A stretch of 64,000 nucleotides of DNA. Origin: Anaerolineaceae bacterium (lineage in GTDB: Bacteria; Chloroflexota; Anaerolineae; Aggregatilineales; Phototrophicaceae). Below, piece after piece: positions 24,669 to 33,136 of the stretch. A model generated the notes under the pieces. That model did no database searches and was not told the DNA's origin. It was given only the letters and a program-made list of their open reading frames with translations. Each line of letters starts with the position of its first letter. Position 1 is the first letter of the stretch. A program made the position numbers and the translations under genes. The stretch is taken from the NCBI GenBank assembly GCA_016124855.1, contig WGMX01000035.1, forward strand, positions 51,371 through 115,370, given 5' to 3'.

Positions 24669-25199
24669 CTAAGGCGTAATTTGGACTCGGACGAATTTAA
24701 CACGGAGTACCAGAAATCCCAAACGAATGTCATCGCCATCACGGAGGACACGTGGTTGGTGGGCAATCAGACGCTGTCCGTTCAAGTAAGTTCCGTTATG
24801 ACTGCCTGCGTCCACCAGATTAAGCGATCCATCTTTACGTATAATCGTGGCATGGCGGCGGGAAACCCCTTTTTCCATCCCACTAAAATTTTCCAGATCA
24901 ACATCCGGCGATTGGCCTGTGTCAGGGTCAACGCGCCCGATAACCAGTTCTTCGATAGCGCCCGCGTCGAATACAAAGGGTTCCGGCGCGCCGCGTACGA
25001 ATAACATTAGGGTCGTTCGCTCGTTAAAGCGAGCCGTTCCCCAACGCGGTTCTGATTCTTCGTAGTCGGTGTTACCAAGACCGCGCGTCGCATTCCGGCG
25101 CAGCATTTCGGCTTCTGCGTCCTGACGTTTTTTCTCGTCGTCACTTGTCATACTGCTGTTTTCCGGTTCGTCGTCGTTATTTTGTGGATTAATAGGCAT
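24669..25199 (-). CDS. FHA domain protein
   Basis: A 176-residue protein. The N-terminal 75 residues are acidic and low-complexity (NPQNNDDEPENSSMTSDDEKK). An FHA phosphothreonine-binding domain covers about residues 80-165: IGRVDPDTG, SRRHATIIRKDGSL, DAGSHNGTYLNGQRL and LRDGDDIRLG contain the conserved G-R, S-R-H and N-G-T residues. It reads phosphorylated partners of Ser/Thr kinases. It is 28 bp upstream of the ECF sigma gene and probably in one operon with it. The start with GGGA upstream is preferred to a longer frame. Confidence 0.85.
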   Translation of the reverse strand: MPINPQNNDDEPENSSMTSDDEKKRQDAEAEMLRRNATRGLGNTDYEESEPRWGTARFNERTTLMLFVRGAPEPFVFDAGAIEELVIGRVDPDTGQSPDVDLENFSGMEKGVSRRHATIIRKDGSLNLVDAGSHNGTYLNGQRLIAHQPRVLRDGDDIRLGFLVLRVKFVRVQITP

Positions 25200-25607
25200 T
25201 TTTGTTTCCCAGCCGTAATACAGGTAGCCGGACGCTACAGACTCCATTGTACCATCAACCCCTTAGGGCATGGATATAGATAAGTATTAATTCTTGAGCC
25301 GTTTAAGTACGAGATGATCCCTTCGACATCGCATAATTATGTGTCTCAACCTTACTATACACTACAATTGCAATCTGTGTAACCGTTATGAACTTTCTAA
25401 CGGTAGATTTATGCGAGTGATATTGACCAGTGAGACATTGCCGATTATCATCAGTATAATGAAAGGGAAAGATTATAACTCTATTTCGTCCTCCGAATTT
25501 GAACCGTAGCGTGATTTATTCATTAACGTTCACTATCGTAAGGTTAAGCGTAGAAAGGAAAGAGGCGCATCCTGCTGCTCTCGTGCAGCGATTCTCGCGC
25601 CGTCCTC
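25200..25607. other. Intergenic region upstream of ftsH
   Basis: There is no gene in these 408 bp between divergent FHA and ftsH genes. It contains a perfect dyad ACCGTTA-N9-TAACGGT (25382-25404) shortly upstream of a good promoter (25423-25451), and a second TATAAT at 25455-25460. The ftsH leader would be about 150 nt. No HrcA/CIRCE element is seen. Confidence 0.5.
25423..25451 (+). promoter_or_regulatory. Probable ftsH promoter
   Basis: TTGACC and TATCAT are separated by exactly 17 bp on the strand of ftsH. A dyad ACCGTTA/TAACGGT ends 18 bp before the -35 and could bind an activator. Confidence 0.55.
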
Positions 25608-27545
25608 GTGAATAACCGACCAAACGAACCGCAAAACGACAACAGCAGCAATTCCCCTTTTGGTGGCCGCAATGCCCAGCGCTTCTGGCTAATTATCGCC
25701 GGTGTGGTCATCCTCCTGTTCATTTTTGTATTTGCTGCGCCCGGAACAGGCAACAATGGGAATAACATTTCACTCGATAAATTTGCACAGTTTATCGAAA
25801 ACAATCAAGTCAAATCCATCATTGTTCAAGGTGGGCAAGACGTTCGCATTGAGCTAAAGAGCGGCGAAAAGGTTTCCTATTATAAGGAACGTGAAACCGA
25901 TCTCTTCTCGGCGCTGAAAACCTTCGGCGTGACGGAAGCTCAGTTCTCCAGTTTGAGTTATACCGAACAGCCCGGTGATAACACATCCAATGTGTTGTTC
26001 CAGTTGTTGGTAGCCGTAGTCCCAACCCTCCTGATTATTTGGCTATTATGGCGCATGATGCGCTCGGTACGTACCGGACAAGATCAAGCCATGAGCTTTG
26101 GTCGCAGCCGCGCCCGTGTTACCCGTGACATGGAACGCCCGCAGGTCACCTTCTCGGATGTGGCTGGCGCGGAAGAAGCCAAAGAAGAACTCAAGGAAAT
26201 CGTTGAGTTCCTGAAAGAGCCTGAGAAGTTTATTCGCCTCGGTGCGCGTATTCCTAAGGGTGTCTTGATGGTGGGCCCGCCCGGTACCGGTAAGACCTTG
26301 ATGGCGCGTGCTGTGGCTGGTGAAGCCGGTGTACCCTTCTTTAGCATCTCCGGTTCAGAATTCGTTGAAATGTTCGTCGGTGTCGGCGCAAGCCGCGTCC
26401 GTGATCTGTTCGAACGTGCCAAGGCCGAAGCGCCTTCCATCATCTTCGTTGACGAAATTGATGCAGTTGGTCGTCATCGTGGTGCGGGTTTGGGCGGCGG
26501 ACATGACGAACGCGAACAGACGCTCAACCAGATTTTGGTCGAGATGGATGGTTTCGAAACTGGCACCAACGTCATTGTGTGCGCCGCGACCAACCGCCCC
26601 GATATTCTCGATCCCGCGCTGCTGCGTCCCGGTCGTTTTGACCGTAAGGTCATCATGGATAATCCCGACATCAAGGGACGTAACGACATCCTCAAGGTTC
26701 ACTCCAAGGGTAAGCCGTTGGCTCCCGATGTTGATCTGGAACAGATTGCCAAGATGACCGTCGGTTTCTCCGGCGCTGATCTGGAAAACTTGGTCAATGA
26801 AGCTGCCATACTCACTGCCCGCCGCAACAAGAAAGCCATCGGCATGAGCGAGATGAGCGAAAGCATGGATCGCGTGACAATGGGGCCGGAACGCAAGTCC
26901 CGCGTCATCTCCGAGAAGGAAAAACTCAAGATTGCTTACCATGAAGGTGGTCACGCGGTGTTGGGCTTCTTGCTGGCGAACAGCGACACCGTCAACAAAG
27001 TGACGATTGTGCCGCGTGGTCGTGCTGGTGGTTACGTACTCTCAATGCCCGACGAAGACCTGACGATGCGCTCGAAGGAATACTTCGAAGACACTATCAC
27101 AATGGCTTTGGGTGGACGCGCGGCTGAGGAAATCGTATTTAGCCAGTTCACAACCGGCGCAAGCAGCGACTTGGAACAGGTAACGCATTATGCCCGCTCG
27201 ATGGTGACGCGCTTCGGCATGAGTGAAACACTCGGCCCGCGTACCTTCGGCAGCAATAATGGCGCGGTTTTCCTCGGACGTGAAATTGGTGAGCAGCGTG
27301 ATTACAGCGAACAGGCCGCTGAAGAAATCGACAACGAAGTCCGGCGCATTCTGCAAACCGCTTACAGCCGTGCTAAGAATCTGCTGATCGAGAACCGAGA
27401 CAAGCTCGACCGCCTGATTAAGGTGTTGTTGGAGCAAGAAACACTGGATCGTGTCGCCTTCGAAGAAGTGATGCGTGGCAGCGCTCCGGTCGCCAGCAAT
27501 GGCACGTTCCCGGAAAGCCCCAAGCCCATCGCTCCGCCTGCCTAG
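25608..27545 (+). CDS. ftsH: ATP-dependent zinc metalloprotease FtsH
   Basis: A 645-residue membrane AAA+ protease. A cytoplasmic Asn/Pro-rich N-terminus is followed by a first membrane helix (about residues 28-46), an extracytoplasmic domain and a second helix (about 128-146). The AAA module has Walker A GPPGTGKT at 223-230, Walker B IIFVDEID and the SRH region RPDILDPALLRPGRFDR. The protease HExxH reads H445-E-G-G-H449. It degrades misfolded membrane and regulatory proteins. The start is a GTG with no visible Shine-Dalgarno and no alternative upstream, so translation may be weak or unusual. A terminator follows. Confidence 0.95.
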   Translation: MNNRPNEPQNDNSSNSPFGGRNAQRFWLIIAGVVILLFIFVFAAPGTGNNGNNISLDKFAQFIENNQVKSIIVQGGQDVRIELKSGEKVSYYKERETDLFSALKTFGVTEAQFSSLSYTEQPGDNTSNVLFQLLVAVVPTLLIIWLLWRMMRSVRTGQDQAMSFGRSRARVTRDMERPQVTFSDVAGAEEAKEELKEIVEFLKEPEKFIRLGARIPKGVLMVGPPGTGKTLMARAVAGEAGVPFFSISGSEFVEMFVGVGASRVRDLFERAKAEAPSIIFVDEIDAVGRHRGAGLGGGHDEREQTLNQILVEMDGFETGTNVIVCAATNRPDILDPALLRPGRFDRKVIMDNPDIKGRNDILKVHSKGKPLAPDVDLEQIAKMTVGFSGADLENLVNEAAILTARRNKKAIGMSEMSESMDRVTMGPERKSRVISEKEKLKIAYHEGGHAVLGFLLANSDTVNKVTIVPRGRAGGYVLSMPDEDLTMRSKEYFEDTITMALGGRAAEEIVFSQFTTGASSDLEQVTHYARSMVTRFGMSETLGPRTFGSNNGAVFLGREIGEQRDYSEQAAEEIDNEVRRILQTAYSRAKNLLIENRDKLDRLIKVLLEQETLDRVAFEEVMRGSAPVASNGTFPESPKPIAPPA

Positions 27546-27573
27546 GTATGAGATAACCGAATTCAGATTGATG

Positions 27574-27603
27574 AACAGCGGACATTGTGTCCGCTGTTTT
27601 AGT
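27574..27603 (+). terminator. Rho-independent terminator of ftsH
   Basis: An 11-bp perfect stem (AACAGCGGACA / TGTCCGCTGTT, 3-nt loop) is followed by TTTAGTT. Confidence 0.88.
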
Positions 27604-27610
27604 TCCCCTC

Positions 27611-27641
27611 TTGACTCTCCCATTGGGGTAAACCCTATCCT
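27611..27641 (+). promoter_or_regulatory. MerR-type promoter with 19-bp spacer
   Basis: TTGACT and TATCCT are separated by 19 bp, the over-long spacing characteristic of promoters that MerR proteins activate by DNA distortion. The spacer contains the dyad CTCCC-att-GGGG, like the CCC/GGG operators of the BmrR/TipA group. The next gene encodes a MerR-GyrI regulator, so this is likely its autoregulatory site. Confidence 0.7.
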
Positions 27642-27676
27642 ATTCACAAGCGCTGGCTGATAAGAAGGACATGGTC

Positions 27677-28510
27677 ATGTTCAGGATAGGTGATTTTTCC
27701 CGTTTGACTCGTGTGTCGTTGAAGATGCTGCGCCATTATGACGCGATTGGTCTTTTCAAGCCGGCCTATGTTGATCCATTTACCGATTACCGTTATTACA
27801 GCTTTGAACAACTGCCGCGCTTGAACCGCATTTTGGCACTTAAAGGGTTGGGCTTTCCATTAGAGACGATTCACCAGATGTTAGATGATGACTTGAGTGC
27901 GGAAGCCCTGCGTGGAATGCTTGTCTTACGCCGGACGCAGTTAGAACAGGAAGCGGCTGAGGCACGGGAAAAATTGCATGAGGTTGAAATCCGTTTACAC
28001 CAAATTGAGGGAGAAGGTCAGATGTCGAAAATTGATGTACTGTTGAAAACGGTTGAGCCGCTGATGATTGCCGGTGCACGTGAAGTGGTGCCGTCACCCA
28101 AACAAATGCGCGAACGCTGCATCGCCTTAGACGGTGAGGCACGGATGTTGATGGCGGCGCAAGGACTCAAAAGTGATGGCGTTTCTTTCGCGCTCTATTA
28201 TCCAACTAATCAAGAAGGAATTGATGTCGAAATGGCTTATGCAGTTCCGACATCATCCAAACCTGTGACACAGGGTAAAGCAGCCGTTCATCAACTACCA
28301 GCGGTGACGGTGGCTTATGCGGTCTATCGCGGTAGTTATGATGATTTCGGCGCGGTCGGGCAGATTCATGCTGATCTTAACGGGTGGATTGAATCACATG
28401 GCTACGAGCAAAGCGATGCTAGCCGCGAGTTTTATCTACACCCTCCCAAAAAATTCGCTGACCCCGATGGCGTTATGGAAATCCAATATCCGGTGACGAA
28501 AAAGGCTTAG
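27677..28510 (+). CDS. MerR family regulator with GyrI-like effector domain
   Basis: A 277-residue regulator. The MerR HTH is at residues 1-70 (MFRIGDFSRLTRVSLKMLRHYDAIGLF, DYRYYSFEQLPRLNRILALKGLGF), followed by a coiled-coil dimerisation helix (about 80-118). A GyrI/SOUL-type small-molecule-binding domain occupies about residues 120-277 (VYRGSYDDFGAVGQIHADLNGWIESHG). The architecture is that of BmrR-type multidrug sensors. The second ATG is taken as start because AAGGA stands 8 bp before it. No transporter is adjacent, so its target beyond itself is unknown. Confidence 0.88.
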   Translation: MFRIGDFSRLTRVSLKMLRHYDAIGLFKPAYVDPFTDYRYYSFEQLPRLNRILALKGLGFPLETIHQMLDDDLSAEALRGMLVLRRTQLEQEAAEAREKLHEVEIRLHQIEGEGQMSKIDVLLKTVEPLMIAGAREVVPSPKQMRERCIALDGEARMLMAAQGLKSDGVSFALYYPTNQEGIDVEMAYAVPTSSKPVTQGKAAVHQLPAVTVAYAVYRGSYDDFGAVGQIHADLNGWIESHGYEQSDASREFYLHPPKKFADPDGVMEIQYPVTKKA

Positions 28511-28520
28511 GCCATGAATT

Positions 28521-28555
28521 AAAAGGCATATCCTGTTGGGTATGCCTTTTAATTT
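28521..28555 (+). terminator. Rho-independent terminator of the MerR gene
   Basis: AAAAGGCATA and TATGCCTTTT form a perfect 10-bp stem with a 10-nt loop and T-rich tail, 10 bp after the stop. Confidence 0.85.
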
Positions 28556-28630
28556 GTGCGTTGAGTAGTGAACGTTTTGCCTGCTGTTCAACTATAAAGA
28601 GTATAGGCCGATTAACAGGAGGCGAATTCA

Positions 28631-29203
28631 TTGGACGACAAACAAGCCATTCAAAGGCTCAAGCGAGGGGATGTTCATGCTTTGAGTCATCTTATCAACA
28701 CCTATCAACTGCGTGCTATACGCACGGCTTATCTGATTACACAGGATACCGCGCTGGCACAGGATGTGGTGCAGAATACATTTGTCAGCGTCTACCGATC
28801 AATTCGAAGTTTCGACATCAACCGGCCATTTGCGCCTTATTTTATGCAGTCTGTGGTCAACGCTGCTGTTCGGTCGGCACAAATCGCCAATCGCAATACT
28901 TCGCTTGATGTACCGGATGACGAGAACGAATCGGTAGAAACAGTCCCCTTTATTGAAACCGAAATTCAACCGGATACGATTATCGAAACCGCCGAAACCG
29001 AGGCATTGATCTGGCAAGTGTTAGGACAACTTTCAGCCACACAAAGAGCCGTGATTGTGCTGCGTTTTTACCTCGATTTCTCGGAAGCCGAAATCGCTGA
29101 ACAACTTGCAATTCCAACGGGTACGGTGAAATCGCGTCTGCATCATGCCAAGCGACAGCTTTACAGCTTACTGGCCGATCATCTGGAAAAGGGAGAACTG
29201 TAA
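28631..29203 (+). CDS. ECF-type RNA polymerase sigma factor
   Basis: A 190-residue sigma factor. Region 2 is INTYQLRAIRTAYLITQDTALAQDVVQNTFVSVYRSIRSFD, and region 4 is ATQRAVIVLRFYLDFSEAEIAEQLAIPTGTVKSRLHHAKRQL. The start is a TTG, supported by a perfect GGAGG at 8 bp. The next gene, 3 bp away, encodes a single-pass membrane protein that is very probably its anti-sigma factor. It is therefore likely an envelope-signal-responsive ECF system distinct from the one at 24 kb. Confidence 0.9.
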   Translation: MDDKQAIQRLKRGDVHALSHLINTYQLRAIRTAYLITQDTALAQDVVQNTFVSVYRSIRSFDINRPFAPYFMQSVVNAAVRSAQIANRNTSLDVPDDENESVETVPFIETEIQPDTIIETAETEALIWQVLGQLSATQRAVIVLRFYLDFSEAEIAEQLAIPTGTVKSRLHHAKRQLYSLLADHLEKGEL

Positions 29204-29206
29204 CTC

Positions 29207-30313
29207 ATGAACGATCAATATCTTAAACACGTACTCACGCGCCGCGCGGAGCATGATATTCCAGCCTCAGTCAATGTCAGTGCAGCCGTTTTCCGCCAAC
29301 TCACTCCCCAAAAAACAGGATTGAGTCTCAACTCATCCTCGTCGAAATCGCATCGTTTTGACCGGTTTCGCTGGGCAGCGCTGCTCATTATCATCACACT
29401 GATTTCAGTAACAACGGTATATGCCATTGTTCAAAGTCTCATACAGCCGGACCCCGGAATTAAGACGATGCAAATCGAGCGCAAGACATTAACCGTCAAT
29501 CAGACGCATGAGATCGCGCTCCCGTCTGCAACCAGCGGGACTATGACCGTTAAGAATCTGAGTGTAACCGTGACCGAAGTGTATGCCGACCGTAACCGTA
29601 TTAGTATTGGCTATCAGGTGAAAGGGCTTGCCGAAAAGAACTCGGGTATTCAGCTCTATAGCAATCCAACGCTGACCGATGCGGCGAATAACGCTTATGT
29701 ATGGTTGGTTGGCAGCAACCAGCAGTCCAACGATGTGAGCAATGACGCGCTTGGTGAACATTTCACCCACGAAGGAATCATGAGTTTTGATGCGGCACTG
29801 TTGAAAACGGTTCCGGCCTCGATTGATTTGCATCTGCAAATTGAGGTGGCTTATACCACCACCAACAATCCGATGGCGATGGCATTGGCGGGTAAAACTA
29901 GCTTTGATTTCAGGGTTCCCATGACAGGCGGACGCGAGGCGCAGGTTGATGAAAGTGTAAGCAGCGCTTCACAAACTATTCAACTGAGCCGTGCCGTCAT
30001 CACACCATCCATGACGCGGCTCGAAATATGCTTGAGCAGCCCCGCTGTATTTAATGTCGATGCATGGCTGTCGTGGGAAACATCCGCCACGCTCAAAGTG
30101 AACGGACAATCAATTTTCGCGCAGTCGCCAGCCTATTTTAGCGGTTCGAATGGAGCAGCGCTGCAAGCGGATGCGCCATGCCGTGCGATTGCCATCCCCG
30201 AATCGCTGGCGAATCAAGTCGGGCAGTGGGAACTGACCTTAGCGGGTTTCCATAACACCGATTCCGGTCAGACTATCGACGGAACATGGACATTCACCTT
30301 TGAGGTGAACTAG
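29207..30313 (+). CDS. Membrane-anchored putative anti-sigma factor (DUF4179-like)
   Basis: A 368-residue protein: a cytoplasmic N-terminus of about 60 residues, one transmembrane helix (about residues 60-80, WAALLIIITLISVTTVYAIV), and a large extracytoplasmic beta-rich domain (LPSATSGTMTVKNLSVTVTEVYAD...). The layout matches DUF4179-type proteins linked to ECF sigma genes. It is translationally coupled to the sigma gene (3 bp gap). It probably sequesters the sigma factor until an outside signal acts on the exported domain. No catalytic motif is seen. Confidence 0.7.
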   Translation: MNDQYLKHVLTRRAEHDIPASVNVSAAVFRQLTPQKTGLSLNSSSSKSHRFDRFRWAALLIIITLISVTTVYAIVQSLIQPDPGIKTMQIERKTLTVNQTHEIALPSATSGTMTVKNLSVTVTEVYADRNRISIGYQVKGLAEKNSGIQLYSNPTLTDAANNAYVWLVGSNQQSNDVSNDALGEHFTHEGIMSFDAALLKTVPASIDLHLQIEVAYTTTNNPMAMALAGKTSFDFRVPMTGGREAQVDESVSSASQTIQLSRAVITPSMTRLEICLSSPAVFNVDAWLSWETSATLKVNGQSIFAQSPAYFSGSNGAALQADAPCRAIAIPESLANQVGQWELTLAGFHNTDSGQTIDGTWTFTFEVN

Positions 30314-30320
30314 GCTCAAT

Positions 30321-30352
30321 AAAAACAGGGAGTCTTAACCCGACTCCCTGTT
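30321..30352. terminator. Shared terminator between the anti-sigma gene and galE
   Basis: AACAGGGAGTC and GACTCCCTGTT form a perfect 11-bp stem with a 7-nt loop between converging genes. The T-tract is better on the minus strand (five T), so it mainly terminates galE, but it can serve both directions. Confidence 0.8.
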
Positions 30353-30372
30353 GATGTTTATGTCGCCAAATG

Positions 30373-31365
30373 TTATTTGGGAGTGGCGTAACCTTGCGGA
30401 TGACTCTGATGCCAGTTCCAAGCGGTTTGGATAATGTGGCGCAGATCACCAAATTCGGGATGCCAGCCGAGTTCTTGCTTAATGCGGGTGCTGTCGGCAA
30501 TCAGCGTAGCAGGATCACCCGCACGACGTGCACTCTTGACGGCAGGGATCTTCTCGCCTGTGATTTCGCGGGCAGTATTCAATACTTCCATAATCGAGTA
30601 ACCCTTGCCGTTGCCGAGATTGTACTTGCGGCTCTTGCCATCGGCTAAGGCTTCCAGCGCCAGAATATGCGCTTCCGCCAGATCAATCACATGGATGTAA
30701 TCGCGGATGCACGTGCCATCGGGTGTCGGATAATCTTCGCCGAAAATGGTCAACTTCTCCCGCTGGCCCAAGGCCACCTGTAAAATAATCGGGATTAGAT
30801 GATATTCAGGTGTGTGATCTTCCCCGATGTGTCCGTTAGGATGGGCGCCGCTGGCGTTGAAGTAGCGCAGGCAGACAGAAGCCATCCCGTAAATCCGATC
30901 CATCCAATGAAGATAGCGCTCGATAAAATACTTGCTCTCACCGTAAGGACTGCCGGGGACGATGCGTTCCTCTGCCACAATCGGAATCTTTGCCGGGTCA
31001 TCAAACAGATTGGCAGTCGAGGAAAGGATGAAGCGCTTCACACCCTGCGCTGCGGCAGCTTCTAACAAATTGCTGCCCGCGACGGCGTTATCTCGCAGAT
31101 AAAGCCACGGCTTCTCCATGCTTTCACCGACCAATGTATGCGAGGCAAAATGCAAAATACCTTCGAACTTGTGCTGACCAAATAACGCATCAACAGATGG
31201 TTTATCCAGCAGGTCGCCTTTAACAAAAGTCGCTTTGGGGTGAACGGCTTCGACATGACCGGTGTATAGATTGTCGAAGACCACCACATCATAGCCACGT
31301 TCTACCAATAAGTCTGTTACGTGACTGCCGATGTATCCTGCACCGCCCGTGACCAATACTTTCAT
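30373..31365 (-). CDS. galE: UDP-glucose 4-epimerase
   Basis: A 330-residue extended short-chain dehydrogenase interconverting UDP-glucose and UDP-galactose. The NAD motif GGAGYIGSH is at residues 7-15, the catalytic S/T near 115-117 (SSTANLF), and the YxxxK pair is Y141-GES-K145. CLRYFNASGAHPNGHIGEDH and GTCIRDYIHVIDLAEAH are GalE signatures. A GAGGAG site precedes the ATG. It is a sugar-nucleotide supply enzyme that would feed the envelope glycosyltransferases in the window. It is monocistronic, with a terminator shared with the converging gene. Confidence 0.93.
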   Translation of the reverse strand: MKVLVTGGAGYIGSHVTDLLVERGYDVVVFDNLYTGHVEAVHPKATFVKGDLLDKPSVDALFGQHKFEGILHFASHTLVGESMEKPWLYLRDNAVAGSNLLEAAAAQGVKRFILSSTANLFDDPAKIPIVAEERIVPGSPYGESKYFIERYLHWMDRIYGMASVCLRYFNASGAHPNGHIGEDHTPEYHLIPIILQVALGQREKLTIFGEDYPTPDGTCIRDYIHVIDLAEAHILALEALADGKSRKYNLGNGKGYSIMEVLNTAREITGEKIPAVKSARRAGDPATLIADSTRIKQELGWHPEFGDLRHIIQTAWNWHQSHPQGYATPK

Positions 31366-31502
31366 GAATTATGCTCCTCAAATGAGTACAGTTGACTAAC
31401 CTCAGTGTATAGGTGAACCCTAAAATTTGCCTTAAGGGATTTTTTGAGCGGCAAAATTCGCATAATCAAATAATCTGCAAGGAAATTATAGGATTCAGGC
31501 AT

Positions 31503-32228
31503 TTACCACGGAAGAGGTTTTCCGTCCCAGTTAAAGAACTTGCCTGAATCAGCCATCGTCAAACCGTCAATCACCTTCATCATGCTTGGGATGGTTTCGG
31601 CGGGCGTTCGCGTAGCATGTGGCCCGCCCATATCGGTTTGTATCCAACCGGGATGAATAGAAACCACAATCACGCCATCTGCCCGAAAATCAGTTGATAA
31701 ACAGCGGCTAACCATGTTCAAAGCGGCTTTGCTGGCCTTATAACTGTAATGATAAGCCGACTGAGTCATCTCAATTGAACCCGCGTCGGAGGTCATGTTG
31801 ATCAAGCGTGCGCTCGTACCTTTACGCAGCAAACTGCTAAATGCCTGAGCAATCATAATCGGGGCAATTGCGTTGACCCGAAACACCTCTTCCATTGCTT
31901 CGGCTTCGAGGAAACCAAATTTGGCGGCATTAGGTACGACCGATGCCACACCACCCGGCAAGATACCGGCATTATTCACCAGCATTTCAAGCCCATCAAC
32001 TTCGCGGCTGATTTGCTCGACAGCTTCATCAATCGACTGCTGCTTAGTCACATCAAGTTGAACGAGCCTTACCCGTTCAGCATATTGAAGCGCTAATGTA
32101 TTGAGTGTGCTTGCTTCCGAAATATGACGACAAGAAGCAAAAATGAAAGTGTCATCTTGTTTTAGATAGCGCTCAACCAGTTCTAGCCCGATACCGCGAT
32201 TTGAACCGGTAATCAGAATTCGGCGCAT
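31503..32228 (-). CDS. SDR family oxidoreductase
   Basis: A 241-residue classical short-chain dehydrogenase. The cofactor motif GSNRGIGLELVERYL is at the N-terminus, followed by NNAG (MLVNNAGILPGG), the catalytic Ser region INMTSDAGSIEM and the active site YHYSYKASKAAL. The PG-motif ISIHPGWIQTDMGG (here VVSIHPGWIQT) is also present. It resembles C-factor/sniffer-type carbonyl reductases. The substrate is not predictable. An AGGA site precedes the start. It is 44 bp upstream of nothing on its strand and follows uppS, so weak co-transcription is possible. Confidence 0.86.
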   Translation of the reverse strand: MRRILITGSNRGIGLELVERYLKQDDTFIFASCRHISEASTLNTLALQYAERVRLVQLDVTKQQSIDEAVEQISREVDGLEMLVNNAGILPGGVASVVPNAAKFGFLEAEAMEEVFRVNAIAPIMIAQAFSSLLRKGTSARLINMTSDAGSIEMTQSAYHYSYKASKAALNMVSRCLSTDFRADGVIVVSIHPGWIQTDMGGPHATRTPAETIPSMMKVIDGLTMADSGKFFNWDGKPLPW

Positions 32229-32271
32229 ATCTCAATCATTCCTGTTCCTTTTGGCAGTCTCACGGAGAAGG

Positions 32272-33033
32272 TTATTCTTCCTCGTCCTGCACCTGCTCGT
32301 CGGTTTTACCAAAGCGGCGGGTACGGCGGGCATATTCTTCAATCGCTTTGCGGAGTTCAGCTTTATCAAAGTCCGGCCAATAGGTGTCGGTAAAGTAGTA
32401 TTCGGAATAAGCGGCCTGCCAGATAAGAAAGTTGCTCAATCGCAGTTCGCCGCTGGTACGAATCACCAGATCAGGGTCGGGTAAATCGCCCGTATACATA
32501 TAATGGTTAATCAGGTCTTCGTTGATTTGGTCAGCGGGAATACCATCTTTCACAATCTGCTGGACTGCGTGTACGATTTCATCACGACCACCATAATTAA
32601 AGGCCACATTTAAGATTAAACGGTGATTGTCTTTAGTGTAGTCGCACGCATGAAGAATTTCCTTTTGGAGCGAAGGTGCAATCCGATCCAGTTGACCAAT
32701 GTGGCGAATCTGGACACCATTATCGCTGAGTTCTTGTAGTTCGCGCTGGATAACGGTTTGCAGAATGGTCATCAACAGACGGACTTCGAGCGGTGGCCGC
32801 CGCCAGTTTTCGGTGGAGAAAGCATAAATCGTCAGCACCTCAACGCCAAATTCCACGCAGGCGCGGATGATGCGGCGCAGGTTTTCCGTGCCCTGCCGGT
32901 GTCCTTCAGCGCGGGGCAGTCCGCGCGCTTTCGCCCACCGTCCATTGCCGTCCATGATGATGGCAATATGTTTTGGTACATGTTCAAGCGCCGGGGGTAA
33001 AATTTGTTCTTCCACTTTTAGCGCAGCTACCAT
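32272..33033 (-). CDS. uppS: Isoprenyl (undecaprenyl) diphosphate synthase
   Basis: A 253-residue cis-prenyltransferase that makes the polyprenyl diphosphate carrier for cell wall and glycan synthesis. The catalytic motif is D28-GNGRWAKARG, followed by HRQGTENLRRI, AFSTENWRRP, NYGGRDEIVHA and the C-terminal DPDLVIRTSGELRLSNFLIWQAAYSE. The start is placed at MVAALKVEEQ with GAGG 10 bp upstream; an ATG 17 codons further up has no ribosome site. It follows frr on the same strand, the conserved frr-uppS order, although pyrH and cdsA are not present here. Confidence 0.93.
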   Translation of the reverse strand: MVAALKVEEQILPPALEHVPKHIAIIMDGNGRWAKARGLPRAEGHRQGTENLRRIIRACVEFGVEVLTIYAFSTENWRRPPLEVRLLMTILQTVIQRELQELSDNGVQIRHIGQLDRIAPSLQKEILHACDYTKDNHRLILNVAFNYGGRDEIVHAVQQIVKDGIPADQINEDLINHYMYTGDLPDPDLVIRTSGELRLSNFLIWQAAYSEYYFTDTYWPDFDKAELRKAIEEYARRTRRFGKTDEQVQDEEE

Positions 33034-33136
33034 AGCGACTACACCTCTTCGGTCAGCATAAATCTGTGGGTACTCCGTAAACAAAATACTGGGTAATGTT
33101 ACACCACAAGATGTAAAATTCCTTAGGAAGAGTGGC

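Noticed and set aside
26355..27647. Long minus-strand frames opposite ftsH
   Set aside because: They are antisense shadows of a conserved gene, without ribosome sites or family motifs.
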